Shown: in pieces, positions 33,015 to 44,690 of the stretch
Layout: each line of letters begins with the position of its first letter
Numbering within the stretch: the stretch's first letter is position 1
Origin: Megaustenia siamemsis
Taxonomy: Eukaryota; Mollusca; Gastropoda; Stylommatophora; Ariophantidae
Assembly (NCBI GenBank): GCA_032433765.1
Contig: JAVIAB010000024.1
Location: 10,035,821-10,099,820 of the forward strand
Length of the DNA: 64,000 nucleotides
Direction: 5' to 3'
Position numbers and translations under genes: made by a program
The notes under the pieces: model-generated
The model's input: the letters and a program-made list of their open reading frames with translations, nothing else
What the model was told of the DNA's origin: nothing
The model's database searches: none

Positions 33015-35190
33015 AAGTCTTTCTCATCCTCTTCATCTCTTGTTTTTCTCTTAGAAATTGTTCATGTCTTTCTCATTCTCATCTCTTATTATTCTCTTAG
33101 AACCTCTCATGTCTTTCTCATTCTCATCTCTTATTATTCTCTTAGAACCTCTCATGTCTTTCTCATTCTCTTCATCTCTTGTCATTCTCTTAGAACTTAT
33201 CATGTCCTTTCTCATGCTCTTCATCTCTTGTCATTCTCTTAGAATCTCCCATGTCTTTCCCCACCTCTTCATCTCTTGTCATTCTCTTAGAATCTCCCAT
33301 GTCTTTCCCCACCTCTTCATCTCTTGTCATTCTCTTAGAATCCCCCATGTCTTTCCCCTCCTCTTCATCTCTTGTCATTCTCTTAGAATCTCCCATGTCT
33401 TTCCCCTCCTCTTCATCTCTTGTCATTCTCTTAGAATCCCCATGTCTTTCCCCTCCTCTTCATCTCTTGTCATTCTCTTAGAATCCCCCATGTCTTTCCC
33501 CTCCTCTTCATCTCTTGTCATTCTCTTAGAATCCCCATGTCTTTCCCCTCCTCTTCATCTCTTGTCATTCTCTTAGAATCTCCCATGTCTTTCCCCTCCT
33601 CTTCATCTCTTGCCATTCTCTTAGAATCCCCCATGTCTTTCCCCTCCTCTTCATCTCTTGTCATTCTCTTAGAATCCCCCATGTCTTTCCCCTCCTCTTC
33701 ATCTCTTGTCATTCTCTTAGAATCCCCCATGTCTTTCCCCTCCTCTTCATCTCTTGTCATTCTCTTAGAATCTCCCCTGTCTTTCCCCACCTCTTCATCT
33801 CTTGTCATTCTCTTAGAATCTCCCATGTCTTTCCCCACCTCTTCATCTCTTGTCATTCTCTTAGAATCTCCCATGTCTTTCCCCTCCTCTTCATCTCTTG
33901 TCATTCTCTTAGAATTCCCCATGTCTTTCCCCTCCTCTTCATCTCTTGTCATTCTCTTAGAATCTCCCATGTCTTTCCCCTCCTCTTCATCTCTTGTCAT
34001 TCTCTTAGAATCTCCCATGTCTTTCCCCTCCTCTTCATCTCTTGTCATTCTCTTAGAATCCCCCTGTCTTTCCCCTCCTATTCATCTCTTGTCATTCTCT
34101 TAGAATCCCCCATGTCTTTCCCATCCCCTTTATCTCTTGTTATTCCCTTAGAATCTCCCATGTCTTTCCCTCCTCTTCATCTCTTGTCATTCTCTTAGAA
34201 TCTCCCATGTCTTTCCCCTCCTCTTCATCTCTTGTCATTCTCTTAGAATCTCCATGTCTTTCCCCTCCTCTTCATCTCTGTCATTCTCTTAGAATCTCCC
34301 ATGTCTTTCCCTCCTCTTCATCCCTTGTCATTCTCTTAGAATCCCCCATGTATTTCCCCTCCTCTTCATCCCTTGTCATTCTCTTAGAATCTCGCATGTC
34401 TTTCCCCTCCTCTTCATCTCTTGTCATTCTCTTAGAATCCCCCATGTCTTTCCCCTCATCTTCATCTCTTGTCATTCTCTTAGAATCTCCCATGTCTTTC
34501 CCCTCCTCTTCATCCCTTGTCATTCTCTTAGAATCTCGCAAGTCTTTCCCCTCCTCTTCATCTCTTGTCATTCTCTTAGAATCTTCCATGTCTTTTCCCT
34601 CCTCTTCATCTCTTGTCATTCTCTTAGAATCTTCCATGTCTTTCCCCTCCTCTTCATCTCTTGTCATTCTCTTAGAATCTTCCATGTCTTTTCCCTCCTC
34701 TTCATCTCTTGTCATTCTCTTAGAATCTTCCATGTCTTTCCCCTCCTCTTCATCTCTTGTCATTCTCTTAGAATCCCCCATGTCTTTCCCCTCCTCTTCA
34801 TCTCTTGTCATTCTCTTAGAATCTCCCATGTCTTTCCCCTCCTCTTCATCTCTTGTCATTCTCTTAGAATCTCCCATGTCTTTCCCCTCCTCTTCATCTC
34901 TTGTCATTCTCTTAGAATCTTCCATGTCTTTCCCCTCCTCTTCATCTCTTGTCATTCTCTTAGAATCTCCCATGTCTTTCCCCTCCTCTTCATCTCTTGT
35001 CATTCTTTTAGAATCTCCGATGTCTTTCCCCTCCTCTTCACCTCTTGTCATTCTTTAGAATCCCCCATGTCTTTCCCCTCCTCTTCATCTCTTGTCATTC
35101 TCTTAGAATCCCCCATGTCTTTCCCCTCCTCTTCATCTCTTGTCATTCTCTTAGAACTTCCCATGTCTTTCCCCTCCTCTTCATCTCCGC
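33015..35190. repeat. 48-bp minisatellite
   Basis: About 45 units contain catgtctttcccctcctctt plus catctcttgtcattctctta plus gaatctcc. On the minus strand the unit encodes a 16-residue acidic/basic repeat (MTRDEEEGKDMGDSKR), open for up to 256 codons. This is expected for a 48-bp period and is not taken as a gene. Confidence 0.97.
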
Positions 35191-36039
35191 TACAGTTAAA
35201 CTACTGTTGTTAAACTGAGCAATGACATATTGGTGGACATACAATGTGCTGTCTATAGAGCAAGGATAGTTATAACATACTGTGTGCATTTTACAATACG
35301 TGATCATAATTTGGGAGTAGGGAGATATTAACATTGTTCTTATTGGTAGATGAGAGTGATAATATTATAGTTCTATGATAATCTTGTCAAATATTGTAGA
35401 TGAGAGTGATATTATAGTTCTATGATAATCTTGTCATATATTTGTAGATGAGAGTGATCTATTTTCCATAATAGTCATACAATAGATTTGTAGTTTGTAC
35501 ATGCACAGCTGTTATTTGTATCGTGGAGCTGTAAAGGGGATCTGTGCACTGCGGAGTTGTCCGTTATGAAATGAACTACGTATTAGACATATTAACATGT
35601 TAATATTTGACAAAATAACTGCACCATTTCTCTGGAGGTAGGTTCCAAACGTAATTAACGCCTAGAAATTAAACGATGACAAGGATCTGAGAATCATAGA
35701 AAAACAGTTACTGGCAACAAACAGCAGCCATAAGAATTACCAAGACAGTTCCAATATATAAAGTTTATTACTTGTATTTAAAGCGAACCCTGAACGTGTG
35801 ATTATTTCAGTAGTTTGATTAGTTTGATAATTCGTGATTACATTCCTTGGCATTCTGTTGACTATATATATGATGTATGTCAGATTTATATGCTTGTGTC
35901 GGTACAGCTCATGCGTTGTATATTCTCCGTGGAGAACTCTTCTGTAAAGTGATTTACATAAACACGAAACAGGAAGTACAAGTGCCTACCTTTTAGTTGA
36001 AATAGGAATAAGCAACTGTTTTAGTAATCTATCTACTGA
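35191..36039. other. Spacer with small repeats and a LINE scrap
   Basis: Three short repeats of gtagatgagagtgat plus tagttctatgataatcttgt lie at 35345-35460. At 35680-35748 the plus strand reads KDLRIIEKQLLATNSSHKN, matching [11 protein letters not shown] of the LINE at 26450. No gene is present. Confidence 0.5.
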
Positions 36040-36400
36040 CCTTTCGAGGCGTAGCTGGCCCATAGGGCATAGACCCAAATACTCTTTCTCTTATCTACAT
36101 TTTTATTCTAGCAGTTTTCAATCCTTGTAAAGATCTTTTATTAAATCTCGCTATTTGTCTTTGTTCTGTGCTAGAATCTCATTGAGGGAGCCGATTCCTG
36201 CTGCTCTTGCCTCTCTGATCAATGTTCTTCTCAGTGTCTCTATGTTTCGGTCTCTTTCCTCTTACCTGTTTTTTTCCACATGAGGGCTTGGTTTGCTATT
36301 CCGTTATTATATCCCCTCATCACATGTCCAACATATGACCATCAGCTATTCTTGATTACTGAAGATATTAGTGGTTGATTGTGTCTACGTTTCATTAACA
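36040..36400 (-). pseudogene. LINE ORF2 C-terminal fragment (another family)
   Basis: The minus strand reads YVGHVMRGYNNGIANQAL, then ETETWRHTLRRTLIREARAA with small frame breaks, GIGSLNEILAQNKDK and a stop, then LGLCPMGQLRLER. This 'GHVMRG..W..TLRR..L' order is typical of LINE C-termini, but the family differs from the others in the window. Confidence 0.6.
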
Positions 36401-36474
36401 AAATCGTTTTTACAATAGCGGCTTGTTAAACCTCTGATCAACGGTTCTATACCAAAAAGGAAAAAAACATATCT

Positions 36475-36528
36475 TCCATCTTGGATCCCACCGGATATAA
36501 TGCGTGAGCAACATTTAATGAACTCAAC
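36475..36528. repeat. Dispersed module copy 2, left part
   Basis: catcttggatcccaccggat to aactcaac matches 1674-1727. It is interrupted here by the mariner-type insertion and resumes at 38868. Confidence 0.9.
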
Positions 36529-36698
36529 TATAGGGTGTTTTTAAAGTCGCAGTGCAGTGAATTTCTACTCTCGGAAGAAAAACGTCACCAGAAATGCGGT
36601 TAACTAATGCGTCACACAAATTGTAAAATATTCAAATATACTTGACTGCTATCGGCGAGCTTATAATGGGTAATGTTGGTATTAACACAATAAAGTGT

Positions 36699-37600
36699 CT
36701 AAAGCATATGTTGAAAATGTCCACCACGGGCCTCAAGACATGTCGTGATTCGTCTTTCCATATTTGCGAAAACCTTCAGAATAATGTCTGGTGATATTTG
36801 TTTAATCTTGTCTACTATTTCAGTCTTTAGGTCATTAATTGTCTGCGGATTATTTTCATAAACTTTCCCCTTCAATGCCCCCCACAGATAATAATCTGGG
36901 GTGTTAGATCTGGTGAACGAGCAGTCCAGATTCCACGTGAAATAATGCGATTTGCAAATATGCTTTCTAAATAATTGAGTGTTGTGGCTGTGTGTGCTGT
37001 TGCCCATCCTGCTGAAACCAGGATTCCATAATTTCCCGTTCTGTAAGGTGTGCTATGAACGGTTCCAGAATTAAAGTACGGTAACGTTCTGCATTTATTG
37101 TTTCATTAAAAAATATAGGTCCTATTATCCGCATACGACTTATAGCGCACCACACTCCGACTTTTTGATCGTAAAGCGGCATTTGATGAAATTCATGGGG
37201 GTTTTCACTGCTCCACAGCCGATTGTTCTGACTGTTCACATAACCGGATAAATGAAACCAGGCCTCATCAGTGAAAAAAGTGACGTCAAGGATGGCAGCG
37301 CCATGTTCATAAATAAAACTCTGAAACCACATGCAGTAGTTTAAACGGGATTCATAATCTCTTCTTGGAGTTGAGACACTTCAGTTAATTTGTATGGACG
37401 ATAGTGTAGTTCACTTCTTAAAACCTTGTGAACAGAACTCTTAGATATTTGCACCTGTTGAGACAAGTGGTTTAAAGATGCCTTTGGACTCATTGTAATT
37501 CTGTCTTGGAGTTCCATAATTTGGTCTTGTGAAATTGAAGGTCTTCCAGATCGGTGGGTGTTTCTTTAATGACTGCATTATTTGAAAATCTGGTTGTTCC
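36699..37600 (-). pseudogene. Mariner-type transposase A, frameshifted
   Basis: The minus strand gives the catalytic domain MWFQSFIYEHGAAILDVTFF, FFTDEAWFHLSGYVNSQNN (first Asp), DQKVGVWCAISRMRIIGP and ESWFQQDG (second Asp) from 37332 to ~37010. It then shifts to another frame for TPDYYLWGALKGKVYENN (final Asp region) and MERRITTCLEARGGHFQHML, ending at 36699. The N-terminal DNA-binding part is only traceable in pieces to ~37600. The 'ATAHTA' segment after the second Asp is destroyed by the frame break. Confidence 0.82.
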
Positions 37601-37739
37601 AATTTATTTATGTAAATCACGCATCATGTACTGCTGTAGCTTGTTCCTTTTTCGGTAAAGTTAAACATATACATCACTATTCACAAAAGGTATTCGAAAT
37701 ATCCACCACGTTTTAGTTGGCAAATGTTGATACGTTTTT

Positions 37740-38723
37740 TCATATTGTCAAAAACCTTACGCAGTATGGACTGTGTAACATTATTAATGTTGTTGGCGAT
37801 TGAAACCTGCAGCTCATCGAGTGTGTGGGATTGTTTTCGTACACTTTTCCTTTCAGTTCACCCCAGAGATAGTAGTCCATGGGAGTAAGATCAGGAGACC
37901 GTGCAGGCCAAATTCCGCGAGAGATTATACGATTAGCAAAAATTTCATATAAAAATTCCAGTGATTTTACAGCAGTGTGAGCAGTTGCGCCATCTTGTTG
38001 AAACCAAGCTTTTTCAATTTCTGGCTCAGAAAGTTGGGTTACGAATTGTTCCAGTATGTTAATCCTGTATCTTTCTGAATTTATTGTGTCATAGAAGAAA
38101 ATTGGGCCGATTATCCGCTGACGACTCATTGCACACCACACTCCTACTTTCTGATCGTGGAGAGGCACTGGGTGCAATGCATGTGGATTTTCATCACTCC
38201 AAAGACGATCATTCTGCCTATTCACGTACCCAGACAAATGGAACCATGCTTCATCTGTGAAGAAAGTGAAATCAAGGATTTCCTCACCTTCTTGGGCTAG
38301 AAAATTCTCAAACCACATACAATAATTAATTCTGGATTGGTGATCTAATTCTTTTAATTGAGGAACGACGGAAAATTTGTACGGATGTAACTTTAATTTT
38401 TTTTGCAGAACTCTATGAACAGTACTGCTTGATTTGTGTACTTGTTGAGACGGCTTTCTTATTGATTTGCCATGACTCATTAGAATGCTGTCCTGGATGT
38501 TGAGATGTTATTTCAAGAACAGATGGTCTACCAGGACGGCTAACATCATGTACACTACCGGTGTTTTGAAATTGATTATTAAATTACTCACAGTATTTCG
38601 ATGAGGCACTGGTGTATCAGGAAATCTATTCACAAATTGTTCAACAACCCCATTCGAATACTTGCCGCCGTTACGGAACACATGCTCCACTATAAATACT
38701 CTTTCTTCAATCGTTAACACCAT
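37740..38723 (-). pseudogene. Mariner-type transposase B, frameshifted
   Basis: The N-terminal helix-turn-helix part (MVLTIEERVFIVEHVFRNGG, VPHRNTVSNLI) lies at 38723-38510. A frame break near 38500-38590 follows. The catalytic part (38480-37740) has FFTDEAWFHLSGYVNRQND, DQKVGVWCAMSRQRIIGP, WFQQDGATAHTAV, WPARSPDLTPMDYYLWGELK and KGKVYENNP. I count 38 residues between the second and third catalytic Asp, longer than the 34 of classical mariner. The C-terminal ~60 residues are frame-shifted after YENNPTHS. Protein A shares most motif residues but is clearly diverged. Confidence 0.85.
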
Positions 38724-38867
38724 TGTAAGCCAGATCTATCATGTAGCAGTGATGTTTAAATGAACACGTAAATGGTGCTTGAACTATTACGTCATACATA
38801 GATAAAATTTAGGTGCGTAATTATTTCAACAACAAAAAATGCACAGTCATTAAAGAGACACCCTATA

Positions 38868-39152
38868 TATCATATATTCTTTTACAGCTCATAAGCTTGA
38901 CACGTAACGTAAGTAATTTGATCAAGTCACTGCTACCATATAATAAACATTTATTTCTATGTGCAGTTCTATATTTTTGTTAATTGTTTCACATTTCATG
39001 GACCTATATCGTAACAGTTTGAGAGATAGTCATTATTTTTTGGATAAATTAACAACGTAATTTACAGAGACCTCGGTGAAAAATAACATGGCTGCAGGAA
39101 TCATAATAATATCGTATTTTTGTCCCGTATGAAACGGTCATATTGTCTAAAC
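38868..39152. repeat. Dispersed module copy 2, right part
   Basis: tatcatatattcttttacag to cggtcatattgtctaaa matches 1728-1999. It has one extra ~17-bp segment (aattaacaacgtaattta) near 39045. It leads directly into the 34/36-bp minisatellite, whereas copy 1 leads into the 50-bp one. Confidence 0.9.
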
Positions 39153-41245
39153 GAGAGAGTGACTGAGCTTGAATAAACTTTTAATAACGAGAGAGTGACT
39201 GAGCTTGACTAAACTTTTACTAACGATAGTGTGACTGAGCTTGACTAAACTTTTACTAACGAGAGAGAGACTGAGCTTGACTAAACTTTGAATAACGATA
39301 GTGTGACTGAGCTTGACTAAACTTTTACTAACGATAGTGTGACTGATCTTGACTAAACTTTTAATAACGAGAGAGTGACTGAGCTTGACTAAACTTTTAC
39401 TAACGAGAGAGAGACTGAGCTTGACTAAACTTTTACTAACGAGAGAGAGACTGAGCTTGACTAAACTTTTACTAACGAGAGAGAGACTGAGCTTGGCTAA
39501 ACCTTTACTAACGAGAGAGAGACTGAGCTTGGCTAAACTTTTACTAACGAGAGAGAGACTGAGCTTGACAAAACTTTTACTAACGAGAGAGAGACTGAGC
39601 TTGACTAAACTTTTAATAACGAGAGAGTGACTGAGCTTGACTAAACTTTTACTAACGAGAGAGAGACTGAGCTTGACTAAACTTTTAATAACGAGAGAGT
39701 GACTGAGCTTGACTAAACTTTTACTAACGAGAGAGAGACTGAGCTTGACTAAACTTTTAATAACGATAGTGTGACTGAGCTTGACTAAACTTTTACTAAC
39801 GATAGTGTGACTGAGCTTGACTAAACTTTTAATAACGAGAGAGTGACTCAGCTTGACTAAACTTTTACTAACGATAGTGTGACTGAGCCTGACTAAACTT
39901 TTACTAACGATAGTGTGACTGAGCTTGACTAAACTTTTACTAACGATAGTGTGACTGAGCTTGACTAAACTTTTAATAACGAGAGAGTGACTGAGCTTGA
40001 CTAAACTTTTACTAACGAGAGAGAGACTGAGCTTGACTAAACTTTTACTAACGAGAGAGAGACTGAGCTTGACTAAACTTTTACTAACGATAGTGTGACT
40101 GAGCTTGACTAAACTTTTACTAACGAGAGAGTGACTGAGCTTGACTAAACTTTTACTAACGAGAGAGAGACTGAGCTTGACTAAACTTTTACTAACGAGA
40201 GAGGCTGAGTTTGGCTAAACTTTTACCAACGAGAGAGAGACTGCGCTCGACTAAACTTTTACTAACGAGAGAGGCTGAGTTTGGCTAAACTTTTACTAAC
40301 GATAGTGTGACTAAGCTTGACTAAACTTTTACTAACGAGAGAGGCTGAGTTTGGCTAAACTTTTACCAAAGAGAGAGAGACTGAGCTCGACTAAACTTTT
40401 ACTAACGAGAGAGGCTGAGTTTGGCTACACTTTTACTAACGAGAAAGGATTTGCTTGACTAAACTTTTACTAACGATAGTGTGACTGAGCTTGACTAAAC
40501 TTTTAATAACGAGAGAGTGACTCAGCTTGACTAAACTTTTACTAACGATAGTGTGACTGAGCCTGACTAAACTTTTACTAACGATAGTGTGACTGAGCTT
40601 GACTAAACTTTTACTAACGATAGTGTGACTGAGCTTGACTAAACTTTTAATTACGAGAGAGTGACTGAGCTTGACTAAACTTTTACTAACGATAGTGAGA
40701 CTGAGCTTGACTAAACTTTTACTAACGAGAGAGAGACTGAGCTTGACTAAACTTTTACTAACGAGAGAGAGAGATTGAGCTTGACTAAACTTTTACTAAC
40801 GAGAGAGAGACTGAGCTTGACTAAACTTTTACTAACGATAGTGTGACTGAGCTTGACTAAACTTTTACTAACGAGAGAGTGACTGAGCTTGACTAAACTT
40901 TTACTAACGAGAGAGAGACTGAGCTTGACTAAACTTTTACTAACGAGAGAGGCTGAGTTTGGCTAAACTTTTACCAACGAGAGAGAGACTGAGCTCGACT
41001 AAACTTTTACTAACGAGAGAGGCTGAGTTTGGCTAAACTTTTACTAACGATAGTGTGACTAAGCTTGACTAAACTTTTACTAACGAGAGAGGCTGAGTTT
41101 GGCTAAACTTTTACCAAAGAGAGAGAGACTGAGCTCGACTAAACTTTTACTAACGAGAGAGGCTGAGTTTGGCTACACTTTTACTAACGAGAATGGATTT
41201 GCTTGACTAAACTTTTACTAACTAGCGAGAAGAGCTTGAAAAAAC
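39150..41245. repeat. 34/36-bp minisatellite, array 2
   Basis: This is the same family as 8275-12357 (gcttgactaaacttttact plus aacgagagag). It has additional variants absent or rare there: gatagtgtgactgag, gagagaggctgagtttgg and gagctcgac. About 60 units are present. A ~0.7-kb block is duplicated (see findings). Confidence 0.96.
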
Positions 41246-41259
41246 TTTTGCTAACTTTT

Positions 41260-41830
41260 TGTTTTGGCCTCTCTCAGAACATCATTACTCTTCTTAGCTG
41301 TCCAAGGTATTCTCAACATTCTTCTGTAAAACCACATTTCTACAGACTCCACTGATTTTCTTGTCTGTTGTTCTATTGTCCATGATTCGCATCAATATGT
41401 TAAGACTGACTCTACGTAACATTTAAAAACTATTTTTCTTGTTTCTATTGTAAACAATGGATTGAATAGTATCTTCCTCATTTTTTGGAAAGCTGCTTGC
41501 CTGAGTCATTCTGCATCTCACCTCTTTTGTACATCTTCCGTCTGAGGTTAACAAAGTTGCCAAATATTTAAATTCATTTACCTGTTTTAATATTGTTCCA
41601 CTTGTCTTTATTTTGCACTGAGGTGATGTCTTTTTCTTTGTTTTTTACCATTACTTCTGTCTTTCTACTATTAAGGCTGAGTCCTTTATTTTTGCTTTCT
41701 TTCACTATAATGTCCAACATTTCTTGTAACTCATTTTCACTCTTAGCGATTCAAGACTATTATCAGCATACCTTGGATTATTTATATTATGATCTCCAAT
41801 TGTTATTCCAGGCATGCCCCTTATGAAGTC
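41260..41830 (-). pseudogene. LINE RT C-terminal half ('MWFYRRML' family)
   Basis: The minus-strand sequence is collinear with 26620-27180: the YADD region remnant (ggtatgctgataatagtctt), GTILKQVNEFKYLATLLTS-like, KKEVRCRMTQASSFPK-like, RVGLTYCES-like and RRMLRIPWTAKKSN. Multiple frame breaks are present. It starts immediately after minisatellite array 2. Confidence 0.8.
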
Positions 41831-42424
41831 AAAATATAGTCATAAGAATGACTTAACGAATAAGATTTTGCCAGATCTACTTAGACGAATTTGTGAGCTG
41901 TGCTCGGCAGTAAACACGTAACATATACATCATACGTAAACTAACAATTAAACTTGACCGTTATAATACGAAGATGAGAATTATCAGTTATCATATGGAG
42001 CCGTCACGGCATCGAAAGGAGGCTACCATGGAGCGTCGTTTTATCCGGATATTTTTTCGTTTATATTAAACGTTTTTGAATGTTCTCCAGTTTGCCTCTT
42101 GATGTATATAGGCTTTGTCGGCCACTGCCTCTCTTGTCCTTATTTCTGTCTTCAAAATTATTTCATCAAAACGGGAAGAAGACGGTGAACATGGAAAGTA
42201 TATTTTGTACTGAAGCAGCTTTTAACTGATAAAAGAAAACCTCTTTGCAGCATTATCTGTGTTGTCTTCTTAGTGTGTGAGTGGCTTATTTAAAACCACT
42301 TAATCATTATGTTAGTAAGAGATAGATGTCTTCATCACTTGCTTGAATGAGCTATACAGTTTGTATTTGTATCGAGAACAATTATTTTTTTTTACGAAAT
42401 CTCATTTCATCGTTCTTAGATCAC
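41831..42424. other. No gene recognised
   Basis: AT-rich spacer, with no supported feature. Confidence 0.35.
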
Positions 42425-42735
42425 AGAAGGTGCAGAAATCGTAAGTTGATGAAATATGAGCTATAACGATTTGATGTTACAAACAGGAAACGTAAGTTGA
42501 TGAAATATGAGCTATAACGATTTGATGTTACAAACAGGAAACGTCATTTTACGAAATATGAGCTATGTAGATTTGATGTTACAAACAGGAAACGTCATTT
42601 TATGAAATATGAGCTATGTAGATGTGATGTTACAAACAGGAAACGTAAATTGATGAAATATGAGCTATAACGATTTGATATTACAAAAAGGAAACGTAAT
42701 TTTATGAAAAATGAGCTATGTAGATTTTAAGCTAA
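42425..42735. repeat. 51-bp minisatellite
   Basis: About six units combine acaggaaacgtaagttgatg with aaatatgagctataacgatt and tgatgttaca. Alternating variants are cgtcattttacg and gtagatttgatg. Confidence 0.93.
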
Positions 42736-43502
42736 AACAGATAAGGTATCTCCTATATTTTTTATGTTCTTGGAAATGCCCACATTTTGTTTAGACAAAG
42801 GCAATCAAGCGCTGAAGATAGTTTGACTGCCACTATTTCAATGAGTGTAAGAACAACAAAATAAACAATAAACGGTTGACTAACTATTAGTATTAGGAGA
42901 AATACCAGCCAGTAGAGAACGAATGAGAGAGTCTGAATTATCTGACGTTTGTGTCTACTACAGCAGTAAAGGAATGAGTGAGGGGACATGTAAGAAAGCT
43001 GATCTTAACTTCCACATTTCACAGATCAATGTTTGAACATTGTCAGCTGTTAGTGAACACAAAGATATAATGTGGTAAAGATTTAAGTAGAAGACGATGG
43101 AGCGACTCAGTTATATATCAGTCTAATTGAGTCTATCTAGCCTTGTTTTATATTAACTCGTAGTTGAAAGGCAAAATAGGGAGGTGAAGTTAGTCTGATT
43201 ATGTTAACTAGAGAACGTAGTAAACGCTGACTACAGAATGATTCGCTAGAAGAAATACACACATACCGTAGTGGAGACAATTACAGGTAAGAAGTCATCT
43301 GATAATGCATACAAGAAGAAAGACTAGTTCACATAAACACAATACAGAGCCAGTGATAGAATACTACAGAAAATTAACATAAAATTGCAATAAAGAGCAC
43401 ACAAGTTTGAGTCAATGTTTACATTTTAAACAAAAATAAATAAATACGAGAAGGCGAATAGAAACCAGAGATTTGGACACACGTGGACGCTTTTTACTAA
43501 CA
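42736..43502. other. No gene recognised
   Basis: AT-rich spacer. The 75-codon minus frame (42762-42989) is hydrophobic but unrecognised. Confidence 0.35.
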
Positions 43503-43535
43503 CCAGAATCTCTCTCTCTCTCTCTCTCTCTCTGC
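43503..43535. repeat. (TC)n microsatellite
   Basis: A pure tctctctctc tract of about 25 bp. Confidence 0.95.
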
Positions 43536-43569
43536 GATCAGGACTCAATCAGAGCAGGATCTGAGACTC

Positions 43570-43850
43570 TCACATGAAGTCAGCTGTCAGGTTAAGTGTG
43601 TTGATCGCCCCCACAGACAGAACATCACAAAGCGAACCCGCCAGATCCACTCTGATTGAACACTCGTTAAAACGTTGCACTGTGTTCTGCGCCAGTGGCC
43701 CAGTGCATCCGATTTCAGCCAGTATTTTATTCAGGTTAGCTTTCCTTAGACTTTTATTGTCCCCAATCTTCCTGCAAGGCAACAGATGATCTTTTCTGTA
43801 GGGGATTCTGCCCTTAGATGGTCGGCCCTCCCAGGTTTACGAGCACCATC
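43570..43850 (-). other. Unidentified coding-like segment
   Basis: The minus strand is open for ~90 codons (EGRPSKGRIPYRKDHLLP near the upstream end, then RKANLNKILAEIGCTGPLAQ and a stop after LNLTADFM). Composition is less AT-rich than its surroundings and the residue mix is protein-like. I recognise no family. It lacks a clear start and could be an exon or mobile-element debris. Confidence 0.3.
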
Positions 43851-43869
43851 TGCCCGAGTCACTAGAGGT

Positions 43870-44690
43870 GACTAACACAGACATGCACACACAACGATAT
43901 GAGATGTGACAAACACAGACATGCACACAGCAATACGAGGCATGACTAACACTGACACACATCAATATATATATGACACATGACTAACATAAACATGCAA
44001 ATAACGATATGAGATATGTCTGACATGAACATGCACACACAAAGATATGAGATGTGACATACACAGACATGCACACACAAAGATATGAGATATGACATAC
44101 ACAGACATGCACACACAAAGATATGAGATATGATATACACAGACATGCACACACAAAGATATGAGATGTGACATACACAGACATGCACACACAAAGATAT
44201 GAAATGTGACTAACAGACATGCACACGCAAAGATATGAGATGTTACTAACATAGCCACGCACACGCAGGGATATGAGATGTGACATACACAGACATGCAC
44301 ACACAAAGATATGAGATGTCACATACACAGACATGCACACACAAAGATATGAGATATGACTAACATAATCATGCACACAAAGATATGAGATATCACTAAC
44401 CCAAACACGCACACACAAAGATGTGACACATGACTAACACAGATACACACTAAGATATGAGATATTACTAAACACATACAAACATAAAGATATGAGACAT
44501 GATTAACACGGACACACCAAGATATGAGATATGACTAACATGACACACACCAATATATGAGCCATGGCCAGCACATACACACACACACAAGCCAAGATAT
44601 GAGCCATGGCTAGCACAGAGAGACATCAAGAATGAGCCATGGCTTCACCGGAAAACACCAAGAAATGAACCATGTCCAGCACAGAAACAC
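43870..44690. repeat. 38-bp minisatellite
   Basis: About 20 units combine acagacatgcacacacaaag with atatgagatatgacatac. Central spacing is 38 bp (44041 to 44079), and the right side decays. Confidence 0.95.

Larger units (their letters stand above)
36529..38867 (-). mobile_element. Two fused mariner-type elements with a single outer TIR pair
   Basis: The outer ends are inverted repeats: tatagggtgtttttaaag at 36529 and, reverse-complemented from 38867, tatagggtgtctctttaa. Comparison with the empty site at 1719-1735 shows insertion at a TA-rich site. Inside are two related but diverged transposase genes in the same direction (A at 36699-37600, B at 37740-38723). Each is about the size of one ~1.2-kb mariner, yet no TIRs are visible at their junction (~37640-37690). 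Confidence 0.85.

Noticed and set aside
33518..35051. Long acidic/basic repeat proteins on the minus strand (and Ser-rich ones on plus)
   Set aside because: The 48-bp minisatellite has a period divisible by three. Several frames on both strands are open, as expected from the repeat alone.
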